Assembly (NCBI GenBank): GCA_028869315.1
Contig: JAGWSV010000207.1
Span: 1 to 34,703, forward strand
Reading direction: 5' to 3'
DNA: 34,703 nucleotides
DNA from: Rhodospirillales bacterium
GTDB taxonomy: Bacteria > Pseudomonadota > Alphaproteobacteria > Acetobacterales > Acetobacteraceae
Part shown: positions 1 to 9,299 of the stretch, one piece after another
Layout: each line of letters opens with the position of its first letter
Numbering within the stretch: position 1 is the first letter of the stretch
Notes under the pieces: generated by a model
Told to the model about the DNA's origin: nothing
Database searches by the model: none
The model's input: only the letters and a program-made list of their open reading frames with translations
Program-made: the position numbers and the translations under genes

Positions 1-126
1 GTGCGGCACTTCGCGCTCAACCTGGTGCGAGCGGGGAAGGATAAGCGGTCGGTCAAGCTGCGGCGGAAAGTGGCGGGCTGGGACACGGGATACCTGGACG
101 GTATCCTCGCCGAAAAAATCAGGTGA
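1..126 (+). CDS. ISAs1-type transposase, C-terminal fragment (5' end outside window)
   Basis: Frame 1 reads VRHFALNLVRAGKDKRSVKLRRKVAGWDTGYLDGILAEKIR*, matching the conserved C-terminus of ISAs1-family transposases (R..ALNLLR.d.s...s.k.kR..AGWd..YL..iL). Confidence 0.7.
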   Translation: MRHFALNLVRAGKDKRSVKLRRKVAGWDTGYLDGILAEKIR

Positions 127-257
127 ACTTGGATTCGAGGCCCTGCGATCCCTCCCCGCTTGCTTGACAACCCTCTCCCCCGCTTCATCATTCCGTCGCA
201 CGGGCGCGCATCCGCCGGCCTGCCGCGCCGGACCGTCCCGAGGGGGAGACGACGCCG

Positions 258-1448
258 ATGTCCGCGCTCGACCGCTGCTACAACGTCAATGATCTGCGGG
301 AAGCGGCGAAACGCCGCCTGCCTCGCGGCGTGTTCGAGTTCGTCGATCGCGCCACCGAGGACGAACTCGCGCTGCGCAACAACCGCGCCGCGTTCGAGCG
401 CATCAAGCTGCGCCATCGGGCCCTGGTCGACGTTTCCGGCCGCAGCACCAAGACCACCCTATTCGGCAAGGAGATCAGCCTGCCGATGGCGATCGCACCC
501 ACCGGTGCCGCTGGGCTGTGCTGGCATGAGGGAGAGTTGGAACTGGCGAAGGCCGCCGCGGCTGCCAAGATCCCGTTCACCCTCGCCACCGGGGCGATGA
601 CCTCGATGGAGAAGATCGCGACGGAGGCCAATTTCCGCTTGTGGTTCCAGCTCTATGTCTGGAAGCAGCGGGAGCTGTCCTACCAGCTGATCGAGCGGGC
701 GAAGAACAACGGGTTCGAGGCGTTGATCGTGACCACCGACACGATTGTGCCGCCCAATCGCGAATACAACACGAAGAACGGCTTCCTGCTGCCGTTCCAC
801 CCGACGGTGCGGTTCACGCTGGACATCATGCGCCACCCGACCTGGTTCGCCACCGTGCTGATGAAATACTTCACCACCATCGGCATGCCGCGCAACGAGA
901 ACTACCCCGACCCGTACCGCCGTCCGATCGGCACCGATCCCGGCACGCGGGAGGTGATGCGCCAGGATTCACTGAGCTGGGACGATATCAAGATCTTCAG
1001 GGACAAATGGCCGGGCATCCTGATGCTGAAAGGCATCAACCGGCCGGACGACGCGCTGAAGGCGGTGAGCTACGGCGTGGACGGGATCATCGTCTCCAAC
1101 CACGGCGGGCGGAACATGGACAGCGCCGCCGCCACCATCGACATGCTGCCCGAGATTGCCGAAGCCGTGGGCGACAAGGCGACGGTCATCCTCGATTCCG
1201 GCGTGCGCCGCGGCTCCGACATCGCGAAGGCGCTGGCGCTCGGGGCGAAATGCGTGCTGACGGGACGCGCCACGCTGTACGGCACCGCAGTCGGCGGCCA
1301 GGCCGGTGCTGCGCAGGCGGTCACCTTCATCCGCAACGAGCTCGACAAGACGATGGCCTATACGGGTTGCCGCACACCGGAGGAGATCACCGACGACATC
1401 TTCTTCGGCCTGCGGGACGGCAACCGCCTGCGCGCGGCCGCGGACTAA
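258..1448 (+). CDS. lldD: FMN-dependent alpha-hydroxyacid oxidizing protein / L-lactate dehydrogenase
   Basis: 396 aa; MAIAPTGAAGLCW near the N-terminus, ILKGI-type stretch (LMLKGINRPDDA), DGIIVSNHGGRNMD active-site motif, ILDSGVRRGSDIAKALALGA phosphate-binding region. Confidence 0.9.
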   Translation: MSALDRCYNVNDLREAAKRRLPRGVFEFVDRATEDELALRNNRAAFERIKLRHRALVDVSGRSTKTTLFGKEISLPMAIAPTGAAGLCWHEGELELAKAAAAAKIPFTLATGAMTSMEKIATEANFRLWFQLYVWKQRELSYQLIERAKNNGFEALIVTTDTIVPPNREYNTKNGFLLPFHPTVRFTLDIMRHPTWFATVLMKYFTTIGMPRNENYPDPYRRPIGTDPGTREVMRQDSLSWDDIKIFRDKWPGILMLKGINRPDDALKAVSYGVDGIIVSNHGGRNMDSAAATIDMLPEIAEAVGDKATVILDSGVRRGSDIAKALALGAKCVLTGRATLYGTAVGGQAGAAQAVTFIRNELDKTMAYTGCRTPEEITDDIFFGLRDGNRLRAAAD

Positions 1449-1454
1449 GGGTGC

Positions 1455-1516
1455 GTTCGACACCTACCGAATCGATTGGCGGTGTCGAACGGGCCCTAAG
1501 GTTTTGTTTTGATCGG
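1455..1516 (+). terminator. Putative rho-independent terminator downstream of lldD-like gene
   Basis: Perfect 10-bp inverted repeat gttcgacacc (1455-1464) / ggtgtcgaac (1481-1490), followed by T-rich ggttttgttttg. Confidence 0.5.
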
Positions 1517-1593
1517 CATCCTTGTCGGCGTGCTGACGCACTTGTTTGCCGACGATGCCTGACTGGCGCAGAGGCCCGTTTCCGCGCGTCGCC

Positions 1594-1827
1594 TTACCCG
1601 GCGGAAACCGCAGCGGCCGGCGCGCGGAGCCGCTCAATCGCTTCCGCCACCAGCGGGTCGAGCTGCGCCTCGCCGCGATCCACCGCGTCCAGGATGCCCA
1701 CGCGCATGCGCCTGTCCCAGAACTTCCGCAAATGATCCTCGATCCCCGCCACCGCCTTGTCGTGCCCTTGGTGAGCGAAGAATTTGCCGATCTGGTTTGC
1801 CATGTGAGAAAGCCGGTCAGGCGACAT
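1594..1827 (-). CDS. fdsD: NAD-dependent formate dehydrogenase delta subunit
   Basis: 77 aa MSPDRLSHMANQIGKFFAHQGHDKAVAGIEDHLRKFWDRRMR...; FdsD-like and last gene of the fds operon. Confidence 0.85.
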   Translation of the reverse strand: MSPDRLSHMANQIGKFFAHQGHDKAVAGIEDHLRKFWDRRMRVGILDAVDRGEAQLDPLVAEAIERLRAPAAAVSAG

Positions 1828-2647
1828 GCTGCGTGGTCTCCGCGGGCAGCGCGATCCGCTGCGTGTGGGTAAAAATCTCGAACCCGTCGCCGCGGGCCAC
1901 GCCGATCAGGGTCAATCCCGCCGCCTCCGCGACGCGCACCGCGAGCGCGGTCGGCGCCGACACCGCGACCACCACGGGTGCGCCAATCGCTGCCGCCTTC
2001 TGCACCAGTTCGACGGACAGCCGGCTCGACAGCAGGACGATCCCGCCCGCCGCCGTACGGCCCGCGTGAGCCAGTGCGCCGGCGAGCTTGTCGATCGCGT
2101 TATGCCGGCCCACGTCCTCGCGCAAGGCGACCAGACCTTCGGACGGCGTCCAGAAGCCAGCGGCGTGCATCGCGTGGGTCGCAGCGTTCATGCGCTGCGC
2201 CGGCGCCAGCGCGGCAATCGCCGCGGCGATCTCGGCTGCATCGAAGCCCGCGCCCGCCAGCACCGGCGGCGGAACCCGCACGGCTTCGGCCAGGCTTTCG
2301 ATGCCGCACAGGCCGCACCCGCCGGGTCCGGCGAAGCGGCGCCGGCGCGCGTCGGCCACCACAGCCCGCTCGGGCCCCAGCCACATCCGCAGCTCCACGC
2401 CGTCCGCTGCCGGAACCACGCTCAGTTCCTCGATCTCCCGCAGATTGCCGACGATCCCTTCGGTCAGGCTGAAGCCAACGGCGAAATCCTCGAGATCGGC
2501 CGGCGTCGCCAGCATCACCGCGAGCGTCGTGCGATTGTAGCTCAACGCGACGGGCGCCTCCTCGGCCAGCATGCGCGGCCCGCCCGTCACGCCGCTGGCA
2601 CGCCAGGCGTGGCGGGAAACCGGTCGCATGGGTGCGGAGGGCGCCAT
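1817..2647 (-). CDS. fdhD: Formate dehydrogenase accessory sulfurtransferase FdhD
   Basis: EEAPVALSYNRTTLAVMLATPADLEDFAVGFSLTEGIV; GGCGLCGIES Cys motif; ALREDVGRHNAIDKLAGA. ATG at 2647; in-frame GTG at 2650. Confidence 0.93.
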   Translation of the reverse strand: MAPSAPMRPVSRHAWRASGVTGGPRMLAEEAPVALSYNRTTLAVMLATPADLEDFAVGFSLTEGIVGNLREIEELSVVPAADGVELRMWLGPERAVVADARRRRFAGPGGCGLCGIESLAEAVRVPPPVLAGAGFDAAEIAAAIAALAPAQRMNAATHAMHAAGFWTPSEGLVALREDVGRHNAIDKLAGALAHAGRTAAGGIVLLSSRLSVELVQKAAAIGAPVVVAVSAPTALAVRVAEAAGLTLIGVARGDGFEIFTHTQRIALPAETTQHVA

Positions 2648-2651
2648 CACG

Positions 2652-5519
2652 TCACTTCGCCGGAACGGGCTCGATCCGCCGGCTCCGCTCGGTGAAGGCG
2701 CGATAGGTTTCCTGCCAATCGGACGCCCCGTTGGCCGGCGAGACCTGCACCGCCGTCACCTTGTATTCTGGACAGTTGGTCGCCCAGTCGGAATAATCCG
2801 TGGTCACGACGTTGGCCTGCGTCTCCGGATGGTGGAACGTCGTGTAGACGACGCCGGGCGCCACCCGATCGGTGATCCGTGCCGCCAGAGTGGTGGCACC
2901 GGAGCGGGAGGCGAGCCGCACCAGGTCGGCATCGCGGATCCCGCGCTCCTCCGCGTCGTGCGGATGGATCTCCAACACGTCCTGCTCGTGCCAGGCGACA
3001 TTGGCGGTGCGCCGAGTCTGCGCACCGACATTGTATTGGCTGAGGATGCGGCCCGTGGTCAGCAGCAGCGGGAAGCGCGGACCGACTTTTTCGTCCGTCG
3101 GCACGTATTCAGTGACGACGAACAGCCCCTTGCCGCGGACGAAGCCCGCTTCGTGCATGGTCGGCGTGCCCTCCGGCGCGGCGGCGTTGCACGGCCACTG
3201 CACCGAACCCAGCGCATCGAGCTTGGCGAAGCTCACGCCGGCGAAAGTGGGCGTGGTACGTGCGATCTCGTCCATGATCTCGGACGGATGCCGATACGAC
3301 CAGGGCCGGCCGCCGGATGGCCCCATCGCGTTGGCGATCAGCTGGGTGATCTCCCAGTCGGCGTAGCCGTTGCGCGGCGCCATCACCCGGCGCACGCGGC
3401 CAAGCCGACGCTCGGCGTTGGTGAAGGTGCCGTCCTTCTCCAGAAACGAGCTGCCGGGCAGGAACACGTGCGCGAAGCTCGCGGTCTCGTTCAAGAACAG
3501 GTCTTGCACGACGACCAGTTCCATCGCCTCGAGGCCGGCGGTGATGTGTTTGGTATCTGGGTCGGACTGCACGATGTCCTCGCCCTGGATGTAGATGCCA
3601 CGGAAAGTGCCGTCGAGCGCGGCGTCGATCATGTTGGGGATACGAAGCCCGGGCTCGGGATCGAGGCTCACGCCCCATTCGCGTTCGTAGATGGACCGCA
3701 CCTCGGGCTTGGAGACGTGGCGGTATCCGGGCAGCTCGTGCGGGAAGCTGCCCATGTCGCAGGAGCCCTGCACGTTGTTCTGGCCGCGCAGCGGGTTCAC
3801 CCCGGTCCCTGGCCGGCCGACATTGCCGGTCGCCATCGCCAGGTTGGCGAGCGCCATCACCGCGGTGCTGCCTTGGCTGTGCTCGGTGACGCCGAGGCCG
3901 TAATAGATCGCCGCGTTGCCGCCGGTCGCATAAAGCCGCGCGGCTGCCCGCACGTCAGCCGCCGGCACGCCGGTCAGCGCTTCCACCGCTTCGGGGCTGT
4001 TGCGCGGCTCCGCGACGAACGCGGCCCAGTCGGCGAACGCGTCGGTGTCGCAGCGGGAACGCACGTATTCCTGGTTCACCAGCCCTTCGGTGACGATCAC
4101 ATGCGCCAGCGCATCCAGCATCGCGACATTGGTGCCCGGCCGCAGCGGCAGATGGTGCTGCGCCTGCACGTGCGGGGTGCGCACAAGGTCGATTCGCCGC
4201 GGATCGATCACGATCAGCTGAGCGCCAGCGCGAAGCCGGCGCTTGAGGTGGGAGGCAAAGACAGGATGCCCGTCGGTGGGGTTGGCGCCGGTGACCAGCA
4301 CCACGTCCGCGTGCTTGACCGAATCGAAGTCATTGGTGCCGGCGGAGGTGCCGAACGTCGTGCTCAACCCGTACCCGGTCGGCGAGTGGCAGACCCGGGC
4401 GCAGGTGTCGGTATTGTTGTTGCCGAACACGCTGCGCGCCAGCTTCTGCACCAGGAAGGTTTCCTCGTTGGTGCAGCGGGAAGATGTGATCACCCCGATC
4501 GAATCGCGCCCGTACGCGCCCTGCAGCCGGCGGAACTCGATGGCAACGTGGGAAATCGCCTCCTCCCAGCTCACTTCGCGCCAGGGGTCGGTGATGCGGG
4601 CGCGGACCATGGGCTTGAGGATGCGGTCCTGGTGTTGCGTATAGCCCCAGGCGAACCGTCCCTTCACGCAGGAATGGCCATGATTGGCCTTGCCGGACTT
4701 GGCCGGGACCATGCGCACGGCCGTCTCACCCTGCATCTCGGCGCGGAAGGTGCAGCCGACGCCGCAATAGGCGCAGGTGGTTTCCACCGCGCGTTCCGGC
4801 TGGCCCAGTTCCACCACCGATTTCTCGATCAGGGAGCCGGTCGGGCAGGCCTGCACGCAGGCGCCGCAGGAGACGCATTCGGAGGCCAGGAACGGTTCGT
4901 CCATCCCGGCAACGATCTTGGAAGCGAAACCGCGGCCCTCCACCGTCAGCGCGAAGGTGCCCTGCGTCTCCTCGCATGCGCGCACGCAGCGCGAGCAGAC
5001 GATGCAGCGCGCCGGATCAAACTGAAAATACGGGTTGGAGGCATCGATCTTCGTGTCCAGATGGTTGGCGCCCCCGTTGTTTCCGGCCGGGTGCCCGTAG
5101 CGAACGGTCCGCACGCCGACCAAGCCGGCCATCTCGTGCATTTCGCAGTTGCCGGCGGCCGGTGCGGTCAGGGTCTCCACCGGGTGGTCGGACAGGTAAA
5201 GCTCCATCACCCCGCGGCGAAGCCGACGCAGCCGGTCGGTGCTGGTAGAAACCTTCATTCCGGGCGCGACGGGGGTGGTGCAGGACGCCGGGGTTCCGCC
5301 GCGTCCCTCGATCTCGACGAGGCAGAGCCGGCAGGAGCCGAATGCGGTCAGGCTGTCTGTGGCACAGAGCTTGGGAACCTTGATCCCCGCCTCCATCGCG
5401 GCGCGCATTACGGAGGTGCCTTCCGGCACCGTCACCGCCTGCCCGTCGATCGTCAGCGTCACCCGTGTCGAACTGGTACTTTCCGGCGTGCCGTAATCGG
5501 TCTCGGCGAGCAGGGTCAT
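2652..5519 (-). CDS. fdsA: NAD-dependent formate dehydrogenase alpha (molybdopterin) subunit
   Basis: 955 aa; N-terminal 2Fe-2S region (CATDSLTAFGSCRLCLVEIEG), ferredoxin-type Cys clusters (CIVCSRCVRACEETQG, CVSCGACVQACPTGSL), CAYCGVGCTF, VCHSPTGYGLSTTFGTSAGTND with Cys at the metal-ligand position. Confidence 0.95.
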   Translation of the reverse strand: MTLLAETDYGTPESTSSTRVTLTIDGQAVTVPEGTSVMRAAMEAGIKVPKLCATDSLTAFGSCRLCLVEIEGRGGTPASCTTPVAPGMKVSTSTDRLRRLRRGVMELYLSDHPVETLTAPAAGNCEMHEMAGLVGVRTVRYGHPAGNNGGANHLDTKIDASNPYFQFDPARCIVCSRCVRACEETQGTFALTVEGRGFASKIVAGMDEPFLASECVSCGACVQACPTGSLIEKSVVELGQPERAVETTCAYCGVGCTFRAEMQGETAVRMVPAKSGKANHGHSCVKGRFAWGYTQHQDRILKPMVRARITDPWREVSWEEAISHVAIEFRRLQGAYGRDSIGVITSSRCTNEETFLVQKLARSVFGNNNTDTCARVCHSPTGYGLSTTFGTSAGTNDFDSVKHADVVLVTGANPTDGHPVFASHLKRRLRAGAQLIVIDPRRIDLVRTPHVQAQHHLPLRPGTNVAMLDALAHVIVTEGLVNQEYVRSRCDTDAFADWAAFVAEPRNSPEAVEALTGVPAADVRAAARLYATGGNAAIYYGLGVTEHSQGSTAVMALANLAMATGNVGRPGTGVNPLRGQNNVQGSCDMGSFPHELPGYRHVSKPEVRSIYEREWGVSLDPEPGLRIPNMIDAALDGTFRGIYIQGEDIVQSDPDTKHITAGLEAMELVVVQDLFLNETASFAHVFLPGSSFLEKDGTFTNAERRLGRVRRVMAPRNGYADWEITQLIANAMGPSGGRPWSYRHPSEIMDEIARTTPTFAGVSFAKLDALGSVQWPCNAAAPEGTPTMHEAGFVRGKGLFVVTEYVPTDEKVGPRFPLLLTTGRILSQYNVGAQTRRTANVAWHEQDVLEIHPHDAEERGIRDADLVRLASRSGATTLAARITDRVAPGVVYTTFHHPETQANVVTTDYSDWATNCPEYKVTAVQVSPANGASDWQETYRAFTERSRRIEPVPAK

Positions 5520-5529
5520 CGCGTCCTCC

Positions 5530-7059
5530 TCACGCCGCCGCCAATGCGGGGCGGTGGAAATCCTCGGGGAAATGGGTGAGCGCGCTCATCACCGGATACG
5601 GGATGAATCCGCCCAGCGCGCAGAGGGAGCCGAACTTCATCGTCTCGCAAAGGTCGCGCAGCAATTCCAGGTTGGCATCGACGTCGCGGCCCGCAAGGAT
5701 GCGGTCCACCACCTCCATCCCGCGCACCGAGCCGATCCGGCAGGGCGTGCACTTGCCGCAGGATTCAACGGCGCAGAACTCCATCGCGAAGCGCGCTTGG
5801 CGAGCCATGTCCACGCTGTCGTCGAACACCACCACGCCGCCATGGCCGATCAGCCCGTCGCGCGCGGCAAAGGCCTCGTAGTCGAAGATGGTGTCGAACA
5901 GGGCGGGCGGGAAATAGGCGCCGAGCGGACCACCAACCTGCACCGCGCGGACCGGCCGCCCCGTAGCCGTACCACCGCCCAGATCCTCGACGATCTCGCC
6001 CAGGCTCAGACCGAATCCGGCCTCAAAGAGCCCGCCGTGGCGGATGTTGCCGGCCAATTGGATCGGCATGGTGCCGCGCGACCGGCCGTAGCCGACGCCC
6101 TGATACGCCGGCGCTCCTTCGGCCAGGATGAACGGCACCGAGGCCAGGGTGATGACGTTGTTGATGACGGTGGGCGCGCCGAACAGCCCCTTGATGGCCG
6201 GTAGCGGCGGCTTGGCGCGCACCTGCCCGCGCCTGCCTTCCAGGCTGTCAAGAAGGGAGGTTTCCTCGCCGCAGATATAGGCGCCGCCGCCGACCCGCTG
6301 CGTGATATCGAACGTTACGCCCGAGCCGAGCACGTCCGCCCCGAGCAGGCCGCCGGCGCGGGCAGCCGTCAGCGCACGCTCGAACGCGGCGATCGCGTGG
6401 GGATATTCCGACCTCGTGTAGACGAAGCCGTTCGTCGCTCCAACTGCGAGGCCGGCGATCGCCATCCCCTCGATCAACGCGAACGGATCGCCTTCCATCA
6501 GCATGCGGTCGGCGAAGGTGCCGGAATCGCCCTCGTCGGCATTGGCGACGATGAACTTGCGCGGCGCCGTCGCGTCGGCGGCGGTCTTCCACTTGATCCC
6601 GGTCGGGAACCCGGCGCCACCGCGCCCGCGCAGGCCGGAGGCGGTGACCTCGGCGACCGTCGCCGCTGGGCCGATCTCCAATGCGCGGGCGAGGCCCTTG
6701 AGACCGCCTGCGGCGCGGTAATCATCCAGCGACCCGGGATCGACGACGCCGCAGCGGGCGAAGGTAAAGCGCGTCTGTCCGGCAAGAAAGGCGATGTCCT
6801 CCGGCCGTCCGAGCCGCAGCGGATGCGCGCCGCCGGCGAGCAGTCCGGCGGCGATCAGGCCAGACACGTCAGCCGCCCGAACCGGGCCATAGGCGATCCG
6901 GCCGGCCGGGGTCTCCACCTCCACCATTGGCTCCAGCCAGAACATGCCGCGCGAGCCGGTGCGCACGACCTGAGCCCCGGTGCCCGCGAGGCCGGCCGCG
7001 ACCGCATCAGCCCCAAGGGCGAGAGAAGCGGCGTCGCGCGGGACGAACACGCGGGTCAT
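5530..7059 (-). CDS. fdsB: NAD-dependent formate dehydrogenase beta subunit (NuoF-like)
   Basis: Starts MTRVFVPRDAASLALG; GLRGRGGAGFPTGIKWK, NADEGDSGTFADRMLMEGDP, YICGEETSLLDSLEGRRGQVRAKPP, ESCGKCTPCRIGSVRG. ATG at 7057-7059; the listed 663-aa ORF is an upstream over-extension. Confidence 0.94.
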   Translation of the reverse strand: MTRVFVPRDAASLALGADAVAAGLAGTGAQVVRTGSRGMFWLEPMVEVETPAGRIAYGPVRAADVSGLIAAGLLAGGAHPLRLGRPEDIAFLAGQTRFTFARCGVVDPGSLDDYRAAGGLKGLARALEIGPAATVAEVTASGLRGRGGAGFPTGIKWKTAADATAPRKFIVANADEGDSGTFADRMLMEGDPFALIEGMAIAGLAVGATNGFVYTRSEYPHAIAAFERALTAARAGGLLGADVLGSGVTFDITQRVGGGAYICGEETSLLDSLEGRRGQVRAKPPLPAIKGLFGAPTVINNVITLASVPFILAEGAPAYQGVGYGRSRGTMPIQLAGNIRHGGLFEAGFGLSLGEIVEDLGGGTATGRPVRAVQVGGPLGAYFPPALFDTIFDYEAFAARDGLIGHGGVVVFDDSVDMARQARFAMEFCAVESCGKCTPCRIGSVRGMEVVDRILAGRDVDANLELLRDLCETMKFGSLCALGGFIPYPVMSALTHFPEDFHRPALAAA

Positions 7060-7538
7060 CGCGCGCCCTCCAACGCCGTATCGAGCGTCGCATTCAACGC
7101 GGCCGGATCGAGCCGACCGAGCGGCGCGCCATCCAACATCCCGGATGGCGCCACCGCGCAGAGGCCGAGGCAGAACACCGGTTCCAAGGTCACCGCGCCG
7201 TCCGCCGTCGTCTCGTGCCAGCCGATACCCAGGCGGTCGCGGGCCGCGTCGTGGAGGCAGTCGGCCCCCATCGCCTGGCACGCCTCTGCGCGGCACAGGC
7301 GCAGGACGTGCCGGCCGGGCGGGTCGCGGCGGAAATCGTGATAGAAGCTGGCGACGCCGTGCACTTCCGCGCGGGTCAGGTTCAGCGCCTCGGCAATCAG
7401 CGGAATCGCCGGCTCGGGCACGTGGCCGAACGCCTCCATGAGCGCGTGCAGGATGGGCAACGCGGCGCCCTCGTGGTGGCGGTACTGTTCTATGATGGAA
7501 GCGGCCCGATCCGCGTTCCAAGGCGGGTACTCGGGCAT
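7056..7538 (-). CDS. fdsG: NAD-dependent formate dehydrogenase gamma subunit (NuoE-like)
   Basis: MPEYPPWNADRAASIIEQYRHHEGAALPILHALMEAFGHVPEPAIPLIAEALNLTRAEVHGVASFYHDFR; 2Fe-2S ligands C..C and CLGLCAVAP. 4-bp overlap with fdsB. Confidence 0.92.
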   Translation of the reverse strand: MPEYPPWNADRAASIIEQYRHHEGAALPILHALMEAFGHVPEPAIPLIAEALNLTRAEVHGVASFYHDFRRDPPGRHVLRLCRAEACQAMGADCLHDAARDRLGIGWHETTADGAVTLEPVFCLGLCAVAPSGMLDGAPLGRLDPAALNATLDTALEGAR

Positions 7539-7721
7539 GCGACCCCTCCGCTGGCTTTCATCCCTGTACGACGACAATTCGGTCGTTCTGCAGGAAATGC
7601 AAGCGCCGCGGCGCCTCAGACGGGGTTACCGGCGCATAAAACCACGGTAATCCCGTTCACGCCGATCCCGTTCAGGCGCGGTATCGGACTCCATCTTCGC
7701 GAAACCGGCGCCACCGCGGCG

Positions 7722-8975
7722 CTACAGCCGCCGCAGCATCACGATGCGGTTGGTGTTGGTGCCGCTGCGGTTGTTCGCCACCCCCCAGCACTGGGCCGTC
7801 TTGGTGAAGGCCTGGCGGTTCACCAGTACCGCCAACCGAGCGAACGGCAGCCCCTCTGCCGCCTGCCAGACCAGGCGCTCCAGCAGCACCCGCCCGCGGC
7901 GCACCTCGCCCACCTCGAAGGCGACGTGCCCGCCGGGACGCAGCAGGCGCGCCTGCTCTTCCAGCACCGCGCGGACCATGCCGGTCCAGGCGGATTCTCC
8001 GCGGAGCATCGCGATCGGCACCGCGACGGGATCGATGCCGGCGAACCAGCAGCGCAGCCAGTTGTCCTCGGCGTACTGCACGACGTCGAGGAAGGGCGGC
8101 GAGGTCACCACCAGCGCCACCGATCCGGCCGCGATCGCCGGCGTGGCGGCAGCCGGGCCGACGCACAGTTTCGCCCGTGGATGCGGCGGCGGCACGCCCT
8201 GGGCCAGCAGCCGGACAGATTTGCGGAGGATAACCGCCGCCACATCGCGCGGCGGCGGCTCCACCCCGGCCTTCGCGTTCAACCGCCGCTGCGCGGCGAT
8301 CGAGACCGCCTGATTCGGCGGCATCGTGCGGACCGAGAAGAATCCCGGCGAATGGCCGGACAGACGGTTCAGCGCCACCATGCGGATCCAGTCGTCAACC
8401 GGGTCGGGCGCCGGATCGTGCAGCTTGCAGCGCGCCTGCAGCCAGGCGCGTAGCGCCATCAGCCGGGCCAGGGTGTCCGGATGGTAGAAGGCCAGCAGGT
8501 CCTCGGGGCCGGGAGCGCCCCGATGCCACGGGATCTCGTCCAGCCGGTCGGCAATGGCGGCGATCGGCGGCGGCGCCAGGCGCGGCCGGGTCAGCAGCAC
8601 CGACAGCGGATTGACGTCGTTGCCGAGCGGGCGCCGTCCCATCAGCGCCGCCTGCAAGGGCGTCGTGCCGCGGCCCATGAACGGATCGTGCACCGCCTCG
8701 CCCGGCACGGTCAGCCGGGCGATGAAGAATTCCGGCAGTTGTGGCTTGAAGCAAGCCCGGTAGCTGATCTCGTGCAGGGCGTGGCCCTGGCGCTGGCCGG
8801 CGGTCCAGAAGGCGTTGACGAGATAGGGAATGCCGTCCTCGTCCAACGCCTCCGTCGGCGTCCCGCTGCCGGCGAAGGCGCATACGGCGTCGAGGAACGC
8901 CATCGGCGGCGCATCGGCGGCCGCGCCCCCGACCTCCGCCGGCCCGATCTCCGGCGACACCGGCGTGAACAGCAT
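7722..8975 (-). CDS. DNA methyltransferase (amino-MTase type, motif I before motif IV)
   Basis: 417 aa; HDPFMGRGTTPLQAALMGRRPLGNDVNPLS (motif I-type) followed by VVTSPPFLDVVQYAEDNWLRCWF (SPPF catalytic motif). Confidence 0.8.
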   Translation of the reverse strand: MLFTPVSPEIGPAEVGGAAADAPPMAFLDAVCAFAGSGTPTEALDEDGIPYLVNAFWTAGQRQGHALHEISYRACFKPQLPEFFIARLTVPGEAVHDPFMGRGTTPLQAALMGRRPLGNDVNPLSVLLTRPRLAPPPIAAIADRLDEIPWHRGAPGPEDLLAFYHPDTLARLMALRAWLQARCKLHDPAPDPVDDWIRMVALNRLSGHSPGFFSVRTMPPNQAVSIAAQRRLNAKAGVEPPPRDVAAVILRKSVRLLAQGVPPPHPRAKLCVGPAAATPAIAAGSVALVVTSPPFLDVVQYAEDNWLRCWFAGIDPVAVPIAMLRGESAWTGMVRAVLEEQARLLRPGGHVAFEVGEVRRGRVLLERLVWQAAEGLPFARLAVLVNRQAFTKTAQCWGVANNRSGTNTNRIVMLRRL

Positions 8976-9299
8976 TGCGACTCCACTTCCGCCCGCGTCC
9001 TGAATAGCGCGAAGACAACAACGGCGGGAGAGTCAGGCGGCGATGAAGCGGGCGATCAGCCGGTTCTCCTCGGCCGCGCGGTCCATATTCGGCAGCGAGA
9101 CCATCCGGAACCTTGGGGGGAAAGCAAAGATGCTCATCTATGCTGGCCCCAGGCATCTGGCCTTCCGGGCGCGGTTCCCGGCCGGTGCGGCAATCGCCAG
9201 GATTGCGGTCCCGAACGTCCCGCGGCCAGCCGATCCAGGCGCCCACGAACCCCGCCCCCGCCGCGCGACCTCATGCACGGCGGCTGGATACAATGGCCG

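Noticed and set aside
641-1735. 364-aa plus-strand ORF overlapping the lactate dehydrogenase-like gene
   Set aside because: Out-of-frame shadow of the FMN dehydrogenase; no domain signature.
2571-5579. 1002-aa plus-strand ORF
   Set aside because: Antisense shadow of fdsA; Arg/Gly/His-rich low-information sequence caused by GC-rich codon bias, no family motifs.
6397-8453. Long plus-strand ORFs (314 aa and 508 aa)
   Set aside because: Antisense to fdsB/fdsG and the methyltransferase; no recognisable domain.
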